Positions 1 to 6,489 of a DNA stretch of 10,407 nt are shown one piece after another. The translations under genes and the position numbers were made by a program. The notes under the pieces were generated by a model that worked only from the letters and a program-made list of their open reading frames with translations, did not search any database and was not told where the DNA came from. The DNA comes from JAFDVL01 sp043736395 (GTDB lineage: Bacteria > Acidobacteriota > Blastocatellia > RBC074), in contig JAYTCQ010000076.1 in NCBI GenBank assembly GCA_043736395.1, forward strand, positions 1 to 10,407, read 5' to 3'. Every line of letters begins with the position of its first letter. Positions within the stretch are counted from its first letter, which is position 1.

Positions 1-2995
1 TGCTGTTGGGCGCTTCAAAGCCGTCAAGCAACATATAACGACGGTCGGGACTCATCCGCCACCACAGCGCGTGATGATAGCGTTCGATGTTTTCATTCAG
101 ATGATCGAGCAGGCGACGCGCCAGCTCTTTGTCTTCTTCACGCGGCTTGCGCAGCTCTTGCAACGTTAGCGGCGTATAAACGCGAACAGAATCTGAACCT
201 GTCAAATCATTCGCAATCCTGCCACTGCGGAAAAGGTATCCGCTCGAATATTTCGTTCGATATGAAATTTGTCCGGCATCCACAATCACCCTAGAATTTG
301 CGGGCAATACATTCAGGAACGGAATCCCCGGAAAAGCGAATTCGCTGATCTTGATAAACTTAATATCTTTGCGTGCGACTGGCGGTACTGCGCCAGACAA
401 CCGCAAAGAAACTGCGAGCTGTGTGTCGTTCGTGAAATTTGAAAGTAAGGTCGTATCAATCGGCAGCGGATGTTCGACATCGTTATTGTCCACCCACGAA
501 ATCTTCATGAGATCGACAAAAGCACGTGCGATTCGCGGCCCGACCTGTTCGAGGAAAATACGATCTTTCAGCGTTTGCCCTTTAATGAAATTTTTGTAAA
601 GTTCCAGTGGATTGAGCATCGGCAAAAGGATGCCCATCCAAGCCCAGTTCGCCGGATTAAAATCGTCCTGATCATTGTCGCGTGGTCGCGCAAGTTGAAA
701 GCGGATCGTGAATTCGCCTTCTAAATAATCAAGCCGTTCATCCGCGTAGGCGCCGGTTGGCATGTCGCTGCCATCGTAGTTATTGTCCATCCGTTCGAGC
801 GCGTCAAACCCTGCTTTTAAAGTGCGATCAGGCATCACAGCTTTCAGCGTATGCCGCCAGCGCAGAGCCTTCGCACGATCAAAACGCGACATTTGCAACG
901 GTACAAATAAACATTCCTGCACATCAACAATTCTTTGTCTCACAATTAAATGACGGAGAATTTCAAAGTATTCCATCGTCATCGCGTGGCAGTGATTGTA
1001 ATTCGCGACAGATTCTGTCGTAACCGCTACACGTTCACCTTGCGTGACAGTTTGAATCACCGTCGAACGTTGCGCGCGCATCGAAGCCGCCGCCTGCGAA
1101 GTGCGATCACGCAATGTTTGCAAACTGTTCGCCGAAACGTTGCGCGAAGAATTTTGCCACGCATTAGAGTTAGAATTGCTGGCTCCGCCGCCGATTCCAA
1201 GCAAGCCTCCGACCGGCCCCAGAATTGCTCCAATGCCAATGCCACCACCGACTGCGCTGGTCGAAGCCGAAGAGCCTCCGCGCGAACTTTCGCTGAGAAC
1301 CGAACTCACCATTTCGCCAATATCGCGGTCACGCGAAAGAGTGGCTTGCAAACTTTCCGTCTCTTCCAGCGATTCCTGTCGAATGGCAGATTCGCGCCGT
1401 TCCCAATCGAGGACTGCAATTTGTTTTTTCTGACCGGGTGCGAGCGGCAGGCTGTATAGTAATCTTCCCATCGAATATCCATCTGCAATCCATTCCTGCT
1501 TGAAATGAAGAAGATGGCCGTGAGCAACAGTGCAGGCCTGATAAATTGTCGGGTCGTCATCCCAGTCAACCGGGTTGCGACAACTCAGTCGAGTGCGGTC
1601 AGGAGCGACGATCAAGGATTTATCGATGGCGCGAATGATGTCCAAATATTTACTGGTTTTTGCAACTTCAAGAATTGATTTGGTGCTGGCTTTTTCCGGA
1701 TTGCTGACTGCTTTGCGCCAGACATCAGCGTGCAATTCCAGATTGTCAGGGACTGTGACGGCATTCGTAATTTGTGCGGAACGTAAGGCGACGGCCTGAT
1801 TATCGGGGTTGTTGTCTGTCGTCAGTACTCGCGAAGCTGTGGCGGATAACGCAGATAGATTTGAGAGCTTGATGATTTCACCAAGTAAGGACGGCGGAAT
1901 TCGCTTTGGTTCGGCGAGGGTTAATCCTTTAATCGAAGGCTCCGTAGTTCGCACGACATAGCTGTAAGAAAATTCCTGTAAGGTGCGGTCGGGACGCGTG
2001 AAATCTACGCAGCGGCCTTGTCCAATATCCGAACTGAAAACGCCTTTCACTAAATCGCTGGCATCAGGATTTCGTGGGGTTGAATCGGAAGTATGACAGC
2101 CGCAATCCTCACCTTTCTGATCAATCACGCGGCGCGGCGCATCAACTACTAAAATCACATCGGCTGGAATGGTGCTGTCTTCGTTCAAGCGAATCGGCAC
2201 GGATTGCGTTGGCTCAAGCGCAACTGCGGCGTGCGCGGCGGTGAATTTTCCCAGCGGATAAGTACCAGAAAAATAACCTGTGCCGTCAGTGTCGGCTACC
2301 ATCACAGCGGCAAAATCCTTGTCCTGGGGATTGTCAACCGTCGCCGTCCAGATGACCACTTGTTTGCCCGCGATTTGCACGCGCCCGGCACGATCAATGA
2401 CGCGGCCTCGCAGCTTCGTAGGACGATTGAAACCCGGGTCAACGGAGGGCTGCGTAGTGGGCAATCCGCGCGGCGCAACCGGAATTGGCATACTTTCACG
2501 CAAGTCGCTTTTGGCTCGTTCGGCGCGTTCCAAAATCTGACCATCGGGGGTTTTGACGATAAAAATAATTGGCCCTTGAATTGAGGCAACATCTGGCAGC
2601 GTCAATTTTGCTACGCCGTCGATTGTCGTGTCGGCAGTAATGGCGCGAGGCGTTGCGATTTGCTCTTCGGTTCCGGGCAGAACAGTCAGGGCTACTAATT
2701 CAGCGGTAATTTTATATCCTGCATAACCGCCTGCGTTTTGCTTCTGCGGATCAAGAATCACACGAACAACTTGTGTTTTATCCTGAGCAGCAGCGGCATC
2801 AATGACAACATGATCCTTCAGGACTGTGAATAAAGTGGCATCAACCCCTTTAATATCGCGTAATGCCGCCAGCGATACGAAACCGCCCAGCCGATCACGG
2901 GTCGCGATGATGCTGCGGGCCAGAGCGAGCGTGATGCCGGGAATTTTTTCCAGATCGCTGACGGTAGCACGATTTATATCAATTTTTTCTGCCAT
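1..2995 (-). CDS. large helix-hairpin-helix / beta-sandwich protein, C-terminus beyond window
   Basis: Reading the minus strand from ATG 2995 gives 998 codons with no stop; the gene leaves the window at base 1. An AAAGGAAA ribosome-binding site (3001-3008) supports the start. Residues 5-65 form a ComEA-like double helix-hairpin-helix, with the hairpins IPGI (18-21) and IKGV (48-51), a fold that usually binds DNA non-specifically. Residues about 194-262 look like a carboxypeptidase-regulatory/CnaB-like beta-sandwich. CGCH lies at 298-301. A charged helical stretch (about 520-565) precedes a Gly/Ser-rich, glycine-zipper-like segment (582-606), then the motif YNHCHAMTMEYFEILRH (666-682). No N-terminal signal peptide or classic transmembrane helix is visible. 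It follows the 724-aa gene in the same direction after 97 bases, so co-transcription is likely. I recall similar architectures only as uncharacterised proteins and assign no function. The reading frame is certain; the role is unknown. Confidence 0.87.
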   Translation of the reverse strand, partial: MAEKIDINRATVSDLEKIPGITLALARSIIATRDRLGGFVSLAALRDIKGVDATLFTVLKDHVVIDAAAAQDKTQVVRVILDPQKQNAGGYAGYKITAELVALTVLPGTEEQIATPRAITADTTIDGVAKLTLPDVASIQGPIIFIVKTPDGQILERAERAKSDLRESMPIPVAPRGLPTTQPSVDPGFNRPTKLRGRVIDRAGRVQIAGKQVVIWTATVDNPQDKDFAAVMVADTDGTGYFSGTYPLGKFTAAHAAVALEPTQSVPIRLNEDSTIPADVILVVDAPRRVIDQKGEDCGCHTSDSTPRNPDASDLVKGVFSSDIGQGRCVDFTRPDRTLQEFSYSYVVRTTEPSIKGLTLAEPKRIPPSLLGEIIKLSNLSALSATASRVLTTDNNPDNQAVALRSAQITNAVTVPDNLELHADVWRKAVSNPEKASTKSILEVAKTSKYLDIIRAIDKSLIVAPDRTRLSCRNPVDWDDDPTIYQACTVAHGHLLHFKQEWIADGYSMGRLLYSLPLAPGQKKQIAVLDWERRESAIRQESLEETESLQATLSRDRDIGEMVSSVLSESSRGGSSASTSAVGGGIGIGAILGPVGGLLGIGGGASNSNSNAWQNSSRNVSANSLQTLRDRTSQAAASMRAQRSTVIQTVTQGERVAVTTESVANYNHCHAMTMEYFEILRHLIVRQRIVDVQECLFVPLQMSRFDRAKALRWRHTLKAVMPDRTLKAGFDALERMDNNYDGSDMPTGAYADERLDYLEGEFTIRFQLARPRDNDQDDFNPANWAWMGILLPMLNPLELYKNFIKGQTLKDRIFLEQVGPRIARAFVDLMKISWVDNNDVEHPLPIDTTLLSNFTNDTQLAVSLRLSGAVPPVARKDIKFIKISEFAFPGIPFLNVLPANSRVIVDAGQISYRTKYSSGYLFRSGRIANDLTGSDSVRVYTPLTLQELRKPREEDKELARRLLDHLNENIERYHHALWWRMSPDRRYMLLDGFEAPNS

Positions 2996-3000
2996 GAGTT

Positions 3001-3008
3001 TTTCCTTT
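3001..3008 (-). promoter_or_regulatory. ribosome-binding site of the helix-hairpin-helix gene
   Basis: The minus strand reads AAAGGAAA here, 5 bases before ATG 2995. This is a purine-rich Shine-Dalgarno match at near-normal spacing and fixes the start so that the helix-hairpin-helix domain is included. Confidence 0.65.
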
Positions 3009-3040
3009 CTGCTGAAATTTTTTGAGGCGGGTTTAAGTTT

Positions 3041-3070
3041 CGTGGGACGCTGCGAAGGCAGCATCCCACG
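3041..3070 (-). other. intercistronic hairpin between the two large minus-strand genes
   Basis: Two 13-base arms (3041-3053 and 3058-3070) flank a 4-base loop. Twelve pairs are Watson-Crick; the one mismatch becomes a T-G (U-G) wobble in the minus-strand transcript, where the loop reads CTTC. It lies 24 bases after the stop of the 724-aa gene and 45 bases before the next start. On the minus strand the bases that follow (AAACTTAAACCC) are not a T-tract, so a classical intrinsic terminator is unlikely. A 3'-end stabiliser, processing site or partial attenuator that sets the ratio of the two proteins is more plausible. On the plus strand a T-run follows about 13 bases later, but no plus-strand gene ends here. 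Confidence 0.7.
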
Positions 3071-3094
3071 TGAAGTGTTTAGTTTTTTTGATGA

Positions 3095-5269
3095 TCAGGC
3101 TTTCGAAAGTACAAAGGCGCGAACTGAGCTGGCGTCGTATCCAAGTTCGCTTCCCCACCCGTCCGTGGCCAGCGAATCAACGTACAAATTCTCACTAAAT
3201 CCTGCGACGACACAGCCAGCCGGTGAACATCCGGGGCCAGGATTTTCAGTCATTAAGAATTGAACTGTTTTAGTAACAGGGCTGGTGCTACCGGCGACAG
3301 GGCCGGATTCGGAGACGACTCCGCGAATTCCACGAACTACACCAAAACTGTAATTGGCAAAGTTGTGCGGATGTTCGGCGCGCCAACCCATCGTGACGGA
3401 ATCGCCGGGCTGATAATTTAAGACGCCGCAACAATCATCAGCGGAAGCTGCGCCAATCGTTGGCGGGGCAATGCTGGCAAAGCAACGGTTGTTATCAACA
3501 TGCAGCGTAATGATCATGCTGTTACCACTGACGAGTCCGAGAGTTGAAGCGTCAACTGTATTGATCGTTCCAGAACTATCGGGGTCTGTCGGAACCGCAT
3601 AGACAATGCCAAGTGCGCCAATATTTACCGGTTGTCCCGTCGCATTGAACAGATCAACTCTGAGTTGATATTTTCCGCTGGTGTCGGTGCCGCTGAGAAC
3701 TCCGTTATTGTCATAACTCATCCCTGGCGCGCTTTCCTGCGTTGGGAATTTTGCGTTCGCAAAATGTTCTTTGATCTCATTGATATCCGGTGGAACGTCC
3801 CATACCCCCGCAGGCGCTACGGATGGAAACGGAATCTTGAAAAGATTGGGAATTTGATGACCCATCCCGTCGCTAACATTGAACGGGCCTAATAATTCAG
3901 GTGTCCAAGTCGGCATGTTACCAGTCGGAGTCGGGACATCGTGGCGATAGTAGTGATGCACTTGACCAGATAGCGGAAAGAAATCTCCACTGCTCCCTTT
4001 GCGCCATGAGAGCTGATAGTAGCGGACACCTGCCGCTTCTAAATCGTTGGAGAATTCCAGTCGCGGGAGCAGCATTCCTCCCCACGGCGCACCGCTTTGC
4101 GTGAGGCCTCGATTGGTCGAAGTTGTACTTCCGACTAAATCCTGCGCAGTGCCATATATGTTATTGAGTCCGTGCGCGCCAATTGCCAGAAAAGCTACCC
4201 AGCGATTTTTTCCATTCGGGCCAATCACCGGTGGGCAGGGCGAGCAGGTTTGCGCCCATGGGCTGGAAGTAAACAAATTGACTTCCGTGCCGCAGACGTA
4301 ATTCCACCACGTATGACAGGCAATTGGAGTGGGGGCGTAGACATACACATCAAAAAATCCAAACAGCTTTTGCTTGGCTTTAAAGTAAAGATCGGGCGTG
4401 TCGGGATTGTGACAACCTTTAAAAAAGAAAGTTTGAAAATGTCCGCACTCGTCTGTTTTCGCCGTCGCGATCAGCTGCTTGGTCACAAAGCGTGGATAGT
4501 ATAAACAAAGCAGTGGACGGATCAGGCTGGCATTCGCAATCAACGATTGCTGAAATTGTAATTTGCTGCCAACCTGCGCCGCATACCGAAGTTCGCTGGC
4601 GTCTGAAAGCTGCCGGAACGTCATCGCGCTTTCGTCGTCCAATTGATGATTGAATTCAGATGTCGGATGGAGCATGGCCGCGCGAGCAAAAGGCTCCGGA
4701 TCAGGGCCAGGTTCAGGAATTGGAATCGGAATCCGGCGTGGATTAATGATTATTTCTCGCAGACGATCAATGACAAGGTCAGGCAATTTTGGAATAATAA
4801 TCCACAGCGGATCAACTTCGTAAACCTCTACCGTTGCATTACAAACGGGATAATTTTCCAGTTGACCACCCACCAGGACACGTTTATTGAGATTGCCACG
4901 GACAAAACATAAGCCTAAAAGCCAGCATTTCCAGATGTTTGGAAAAACCGTTAGTTCAAGCTCTAAACGCGGAATCTTCGCATCAATTCTGATGTGTTTT
5001 TCCTGCGCTCCGCGTCGAATCAGATCACTGAATTGAGCAGTCTCCTGCTCTGTTTTCGGCCCTACTATAACCCGCAGACGGGCAGCACTTTGCGGAGCCG
5101 GAACTTTTAATAAGGCAGCGCCGTTGGCATCAATCGGCGCGGAAGCCATTAACTGACCTTCAGACGAAAAAGCATACGCAAAAACCTCCGGCGATTTTTC
5201 TAATTTTGGCAAATCAAGTAGTTTAGCTCGAACATTCAGTTCAATATATTCATTATTAGTCTTAGCCAT
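3095..5269 (-). CDS. uncharacterised 724-aa multi-domain beta-rich protein
   Basis: A complete gene with ATG at 5269 and TGA at 3095-3097. AAGGAGT at 5276-5282, 6 bases before the ATG, supports the start. The protein lacks a signal peptide. The N-terminal part (about 8-110) alternates hydrophobic and polar residues, as in a carboxypeptidase-regulatory/transthyretin-like beta-sandwich. A second such segment (about 120-175) is followed by a proline-rich linker, IPIPIPEPGPDPEPF (180-194). The middle part holds a TDECGHF element like those in regulatory beta-sandwiches and a tryptophan/cysteine-rich patch beginning CHTWWNYVC (318-326). The C-terminal 240 or so residues are Gly/Ser/Asp-rich and beta-strand-like. 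It is the first gene of the leftward pair and probably works with the helix-hairpin-helix protein downstream. No catalytic motif is evident and I do not recognise a named family, so the function is unknown. A surface or structural role would be a guess. Confidence 0.88.
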   Translation of the reverse strand: MAKTNNEYIELNVRAKLLDLPKLEKSPEVFAYAFSSEGQLMASAPIDANGAALLKVPAPQSAARLRVIVGPKTEQETAQFSDLIRRGAQEKHIRIDAKIPRLELELTVFPNIWKCWLLGLCFVRGNLNKRVLVGGQLENYPVCNATVEVYEVDPLWIIIPKLPDLVIDRLREIIINPRRIPIPIPEPGPDPEPFARAAMLHPTSEFNHQLDDESAMTFRQLSDASELRYAAQVGSKLQFQQSLIANASLIRPLLCLYYPRFVTKQLIATAKTDECGHFQTFFFKGCHNPDTPDLYFKAKQKLFGFFDVYVYAPTPIACHTWWNYVCGTEVNLFTSSPWAQTCSPCPPVIGPNGKNRWVAFLAIGAHGLNNIYGTAQDLVGSTTSTNRGLTQSGAPWGGMLLPRLEFSNDLEAAGVRYYQLSWRKGSSGDFFPLSGQVHHYYRHDVPTPTGNMPTWTPELLGPFNVSDGMGHQIPNLFKIPFPSVAPAGVWDVPPDINEIKEHFANAKFPTQESAPGMSYDNNGVLSGTDTSGKYQLRVDLFNATGQPVNIGALGIVYAVPTDPDSSGTINTVDASTLGLVSGNSMIITLHVDNNRCFASIAPPTIGAASADDCCGVLNYQPGDSVTMGWRAEHPHNFANYSFGVVRGIRGVVSESGPVAGSTSPVTKTVQFLMTENPGPGCSPAGCVVAGFSENLYVDSLATDGWGSELGYDASSVRAFVLSKA

Positions 5270-5275
5270 ACAGTA

Positions 5276-5282
5276 ACTCCTT
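5276..5282 (-). promoter_or_regulatory. ribosome-binding site of the 724-aa gene
   Basis: The minus strand reads AAGGAGT, a strong Shine-Dalgarno sequence, 6 bases before ATG 5269. It marks that ATG as the start of the first gene in the leftward pair. Confidence 0.75.
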
Positions 5283-5474
5283 TAAATTTAAAAAATGGTG
5301 AAGCTGGTTACAAATTATTCAGGCATATAAGCAATAAACTTATTTCAAGGCACACGAATGCTAACTTGAAAGAAATCAAGAGCCTGTTTTGCACCAATGC
5401 GCAAAAATAATATGCAGTGTTAAGTCGTGTAAGATAGATTTCGGCTTAGCAGGAGGCCGAAAAATAGTTATCCC

Positions 5475-5720
5475 ATGGTAACATTAGCGAATATAAAAAG
5501 TGATTCGCTAATAGAAGTAATTAATCATCCAGGCAGTAATCTACTCGCCACAAATACAAGAATCCTGAGTAATTTAAGATGGATAGAGATTATCCTTATT
5601 CTTATGAACGCCAGGTTACTACTGAATAGTTTGCCTGAATCAAATAGATTCCGTGTGACAAAATTGAATTACAAAAAGTTCCAGGGGGAGTTACTAACCA
5701 GGGGAGCAAGGGAGGCTTAG
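5475..5720 (+). CDS. doubtful small ORF, 81 codons
   Basis: An ATG at 5475 opens 81 codons ending at TAG 5718-5720. The predicted protein is basic, with one short hydrophobic stretch (IEIILILM) in the middle, and resembles no family I know. A perfect AGGAGG lies at 5451-5456, but 18 bases from the ATG is too far for efficient initiation, and it sits in the loop and arm of a possible hairpin (5439-5462). Codons 4-13 overlap the perfect inverted repeat 5483-5512, which argues that this DNA is regulatory rather than coding. It may be a chance frame or the remnant of a lost gene. Confidence 0.18.
   Translation: MVTLANIKSDSLIEVINHPGSNLLATNTRILSNLRWIEIILILMNARLLLNSLPESNRFRVTKLNYKKFQGELLTRGAREA
5483..5512. 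repeat. perfect 10-bp inverted repeat, candidate operator or hairpin
   Basis: ATTAGCGAAT (5483-5492) and ATTCGCTAAT (5503-5512) are exact reverse complements separated by 10 bases. The half-site centres are 20 bp apart, about two helical turns, as expected for a dimeric DNA-binding protein on one face of the helix. As RNA it would form a 10-bp stem with a 10-base loop. It lies 214 bases upstream of the 724-aa gene start and about 615 bases upstream of the TraR/DksA start. It has no T-tract, so it is not an intrinsic terminator. Confidence 0.6.
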
Positions 5721-5774
5721 TAGAGCAGAAAATTTAAAATCTGTTTTAACGACACTTAAGTAACATACAATAAG

Positions 5775-5804
5775 TTAACTGACAAGAGTTTTTTTTAATA
5801 TAAT
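5775..5804 (+). promoter_or_regulatory. candidate sigma-70 promoter for the TraR/DksA-ATPase pair
   Basis: A perfect TATAAT lies at 5799-5804. A -35 candidate TTAACT (5775-5780, 4 of 6 matches to TTGACA) is 18 bases upstream; CTGACA (5779-5784) matches better but at a spacing of only 14. A T8 run precedes the -10. Transcription from about 5811 would give a leader of roughly 315 bases before GTG 6128. The surrounding DNA is so AT-rich that a chance TATAAT is quite possible. Confidence 0.3.
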
Positions 5805-6048
5805 GAGAATATCTAAAAGAAAATTAATAATTTAGACTTCCGATTTCTTTGATCTTTTAAACTTACAGATTTCTTAAACAAATTTTGCTATGAATTGCCA
5901 TCCTATGGGTTTATTCAGTTGAACTGTGTGAGCTTCCCCAACGAAAGCGTAAAATCCCACAGTTGCACATCGAAACACTACCGCCCTTGCACCATATTTC
6001 ATATATTCGCTGAATTAAACATTCGGAACAGGTATTGCCTTGTACCTT

Positions 6049-6070
6049 ACTGAGAGTGACTTCACTCAGT
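6049..6070 (+). promoter_or_regulatory. inverted repeat upstream of the TraR/DksA gene
   Basis: ACTGAG (6049-6054) and CTCAGT (6065-6070) form a 6-bp inverted repeat around AGTGACTTCA, which itself contains GTGA/TCAC symmetry, making the 22-bp site nearly palindromic. It ends 57 bases before the GTG start. It could be an operator or a leader hairpin. The sequence alone does not say which. Confidence 0.3.
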
Positions 6071-6110
6071 TGAAAATCTTTTGAATTGAAGGCTGACGTG
6101 CAGTTTTTAC

Positions 6111-6116
6111 AAGGAG
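6111..6116 (+). promoter_or_regulatory. ribosome-binding site of the TraR/DksA gene
   Basis: AAGGAG is a full Shine-Dalgarno core 11 bases before GTG 6128. The spacing is slightly long, and with the GTG start it suggests moderate translation. No other start codon lies nearer in that frame. Confidence 0.6.
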
Positions 6117-6127
6117 CTAACTAAACC

Positions 6128-6466
6128 GTGAAAGATTACCAGGCAATCCTAGAACAATTAGAACAACGATATACGCAATTACAAACGCGACTGCAAAAAA
6201 TTACCGTTGATGTCCAGCATCAAGCTGAACCGGTTAGCCCTGATTTTGCAGAACAAGCGGTCCAACTCGAAAACGATGAAGTTCTCACTGCGCTTGATAA
6301 TTCGATTCGATTGGAAATGGAACAAATCCAGGAAAGTCTGGTACGACTGAAAAATGGTGATTACGGAATTTGCGCCATCTGTCAGAAAAAGATACCGCTT
6401 AAACGTCTGGCCGCTTTGCCACACTCGATTCACTGCGTGAGCTGCGCCGAGCATTCGGGTTATTAA
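6128..6466 (+). CDS. TraR/DksA-family C4 zinc-finger protein
   Basis: The 112-residue protein starts at GTG and ends at TAA. Residues 1-75 form two charged helices of a coiled-coil hairpin, and residues 82-106 a C4 zinc finger: C82, C85, C103, C106 (CX2C-X17-CX2C). At the turn, D39-F-A-E42-Q-A44 aligns with the DPVDRA tip of E. coli DksA (D71, D74, A76), the acidic residues that reach into the RNA polymerase secondary channel. Family members bind RNA polymerase and alter transcription initiation, often with ppGpp. At 112 residues it is shorter than DksA (about 150) and longer than TraR (about 73), matching the short DksA-like group. It lies 23 bases upstream of the copper ATPase on the same strand, so an operon is likely. 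Whether it acts on the copper genes specifically is unknown. The family call is firm; orthology with true DksA is not claimed. Confidence 0.93.
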   Translation: MKDYQAILEQLEQRYTQLQTRLQKITVDVQHQAEPVSPDFAEQAVQLENDEVLTALDNSIRLEMEQIQESLVRLKNGDYGICAICQKKIPLKRLAALPHSIHCVSCAEHSGY

Positions 6467-6473
6467 ATTTCAG

Positions 6474-6480
6474 AAAGAGG
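6474..6480 (+). promoter_or_regulatory. ribosome-binding site of the copper ATPase
   Basis: AAAGAGG lies 8 bases after the stop of the TraR/DksA gene. The first in-frame codon at suitable spacing (9 bases) is ATT 6490; no ATG, GTG or TTG in any frame occurs within normal distance. This site is the main reason for choosing an ATT start for the ATPase. Confidence 0.55.
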
Positions 6481-6489
6481 TATAAATTT

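Larger units (their letters stand above)
5911..6120 (-). pseudogene. startless cysteine-rich reading frame, possible zinc-ribbon remnant
   Basis: On the minus strand, 69 sense codons run from TTA (6118-6120) to TAA (5911-5913), just after an in-frame TAG (6121-6123). Seven cysteines are spaced CKNC-X23-CSEC-X9-C-X7-CNC, a zinc-ribbon-like pattern, with an intervening FQLSEVTLSKV segment that reads like a beta-strand pair. No ATG, GTG or TTG occurs in frame before a late internal ATG, so as it stands it cannot be translated in full. It also covers the TraR/DksA ribosome-binding site. It is either a decayed small zinc-binding gene whose 5' end was lost, or a coincidence. Confidence 0.25.
5270..6127. 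other. AT-rich divergent intergenic region
   Basis: These 858 bases separate the leftward gene pair from the rightward TraR/DksA-ATPase pair and must hold the promoters for both directions. The composition differs sharply from the flanks: bases 5761-5880 contain 25 G or C in 120 (21%). The left third (5327-5512) is dense in short inverted repeats: ATAAG/CTTAT (5327-5343), TTTCAAG/CTTGAAA (5343-5371), TTTTGC/GCAAAA (5387-5406), TTTCGGC/GCCGAAA (5439-5462) and the 10-bp pair at 5483-5512. Two near-identical CCAGGGG(G)AG copies lie at 5681-5690 and 5698-5706. No convincing tRNA, known riboswitch or insertion-sequence end was recognised. Some of the short repeats will be chance in such AT-rich DNA. 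Confidence 0.6.

Noticed and set aside
950..1459. Plus-strand 169-codon frame rich in arginine
   Set aside because: It is the antisense shadow of the large helix-hairpin-helix gene, whose minus-strand frame is open throughout with coherent domains; the Arg/Ser-rich composition is typical of a shadow frame.
5439..5462. TTTCGGC/GCCGAAA hairpin as an intrinsic terminator
   Set aside because: The stem is only 7 bp with a 10-base loop, no T-tract follows on either strand, and no gene ends just upstream.
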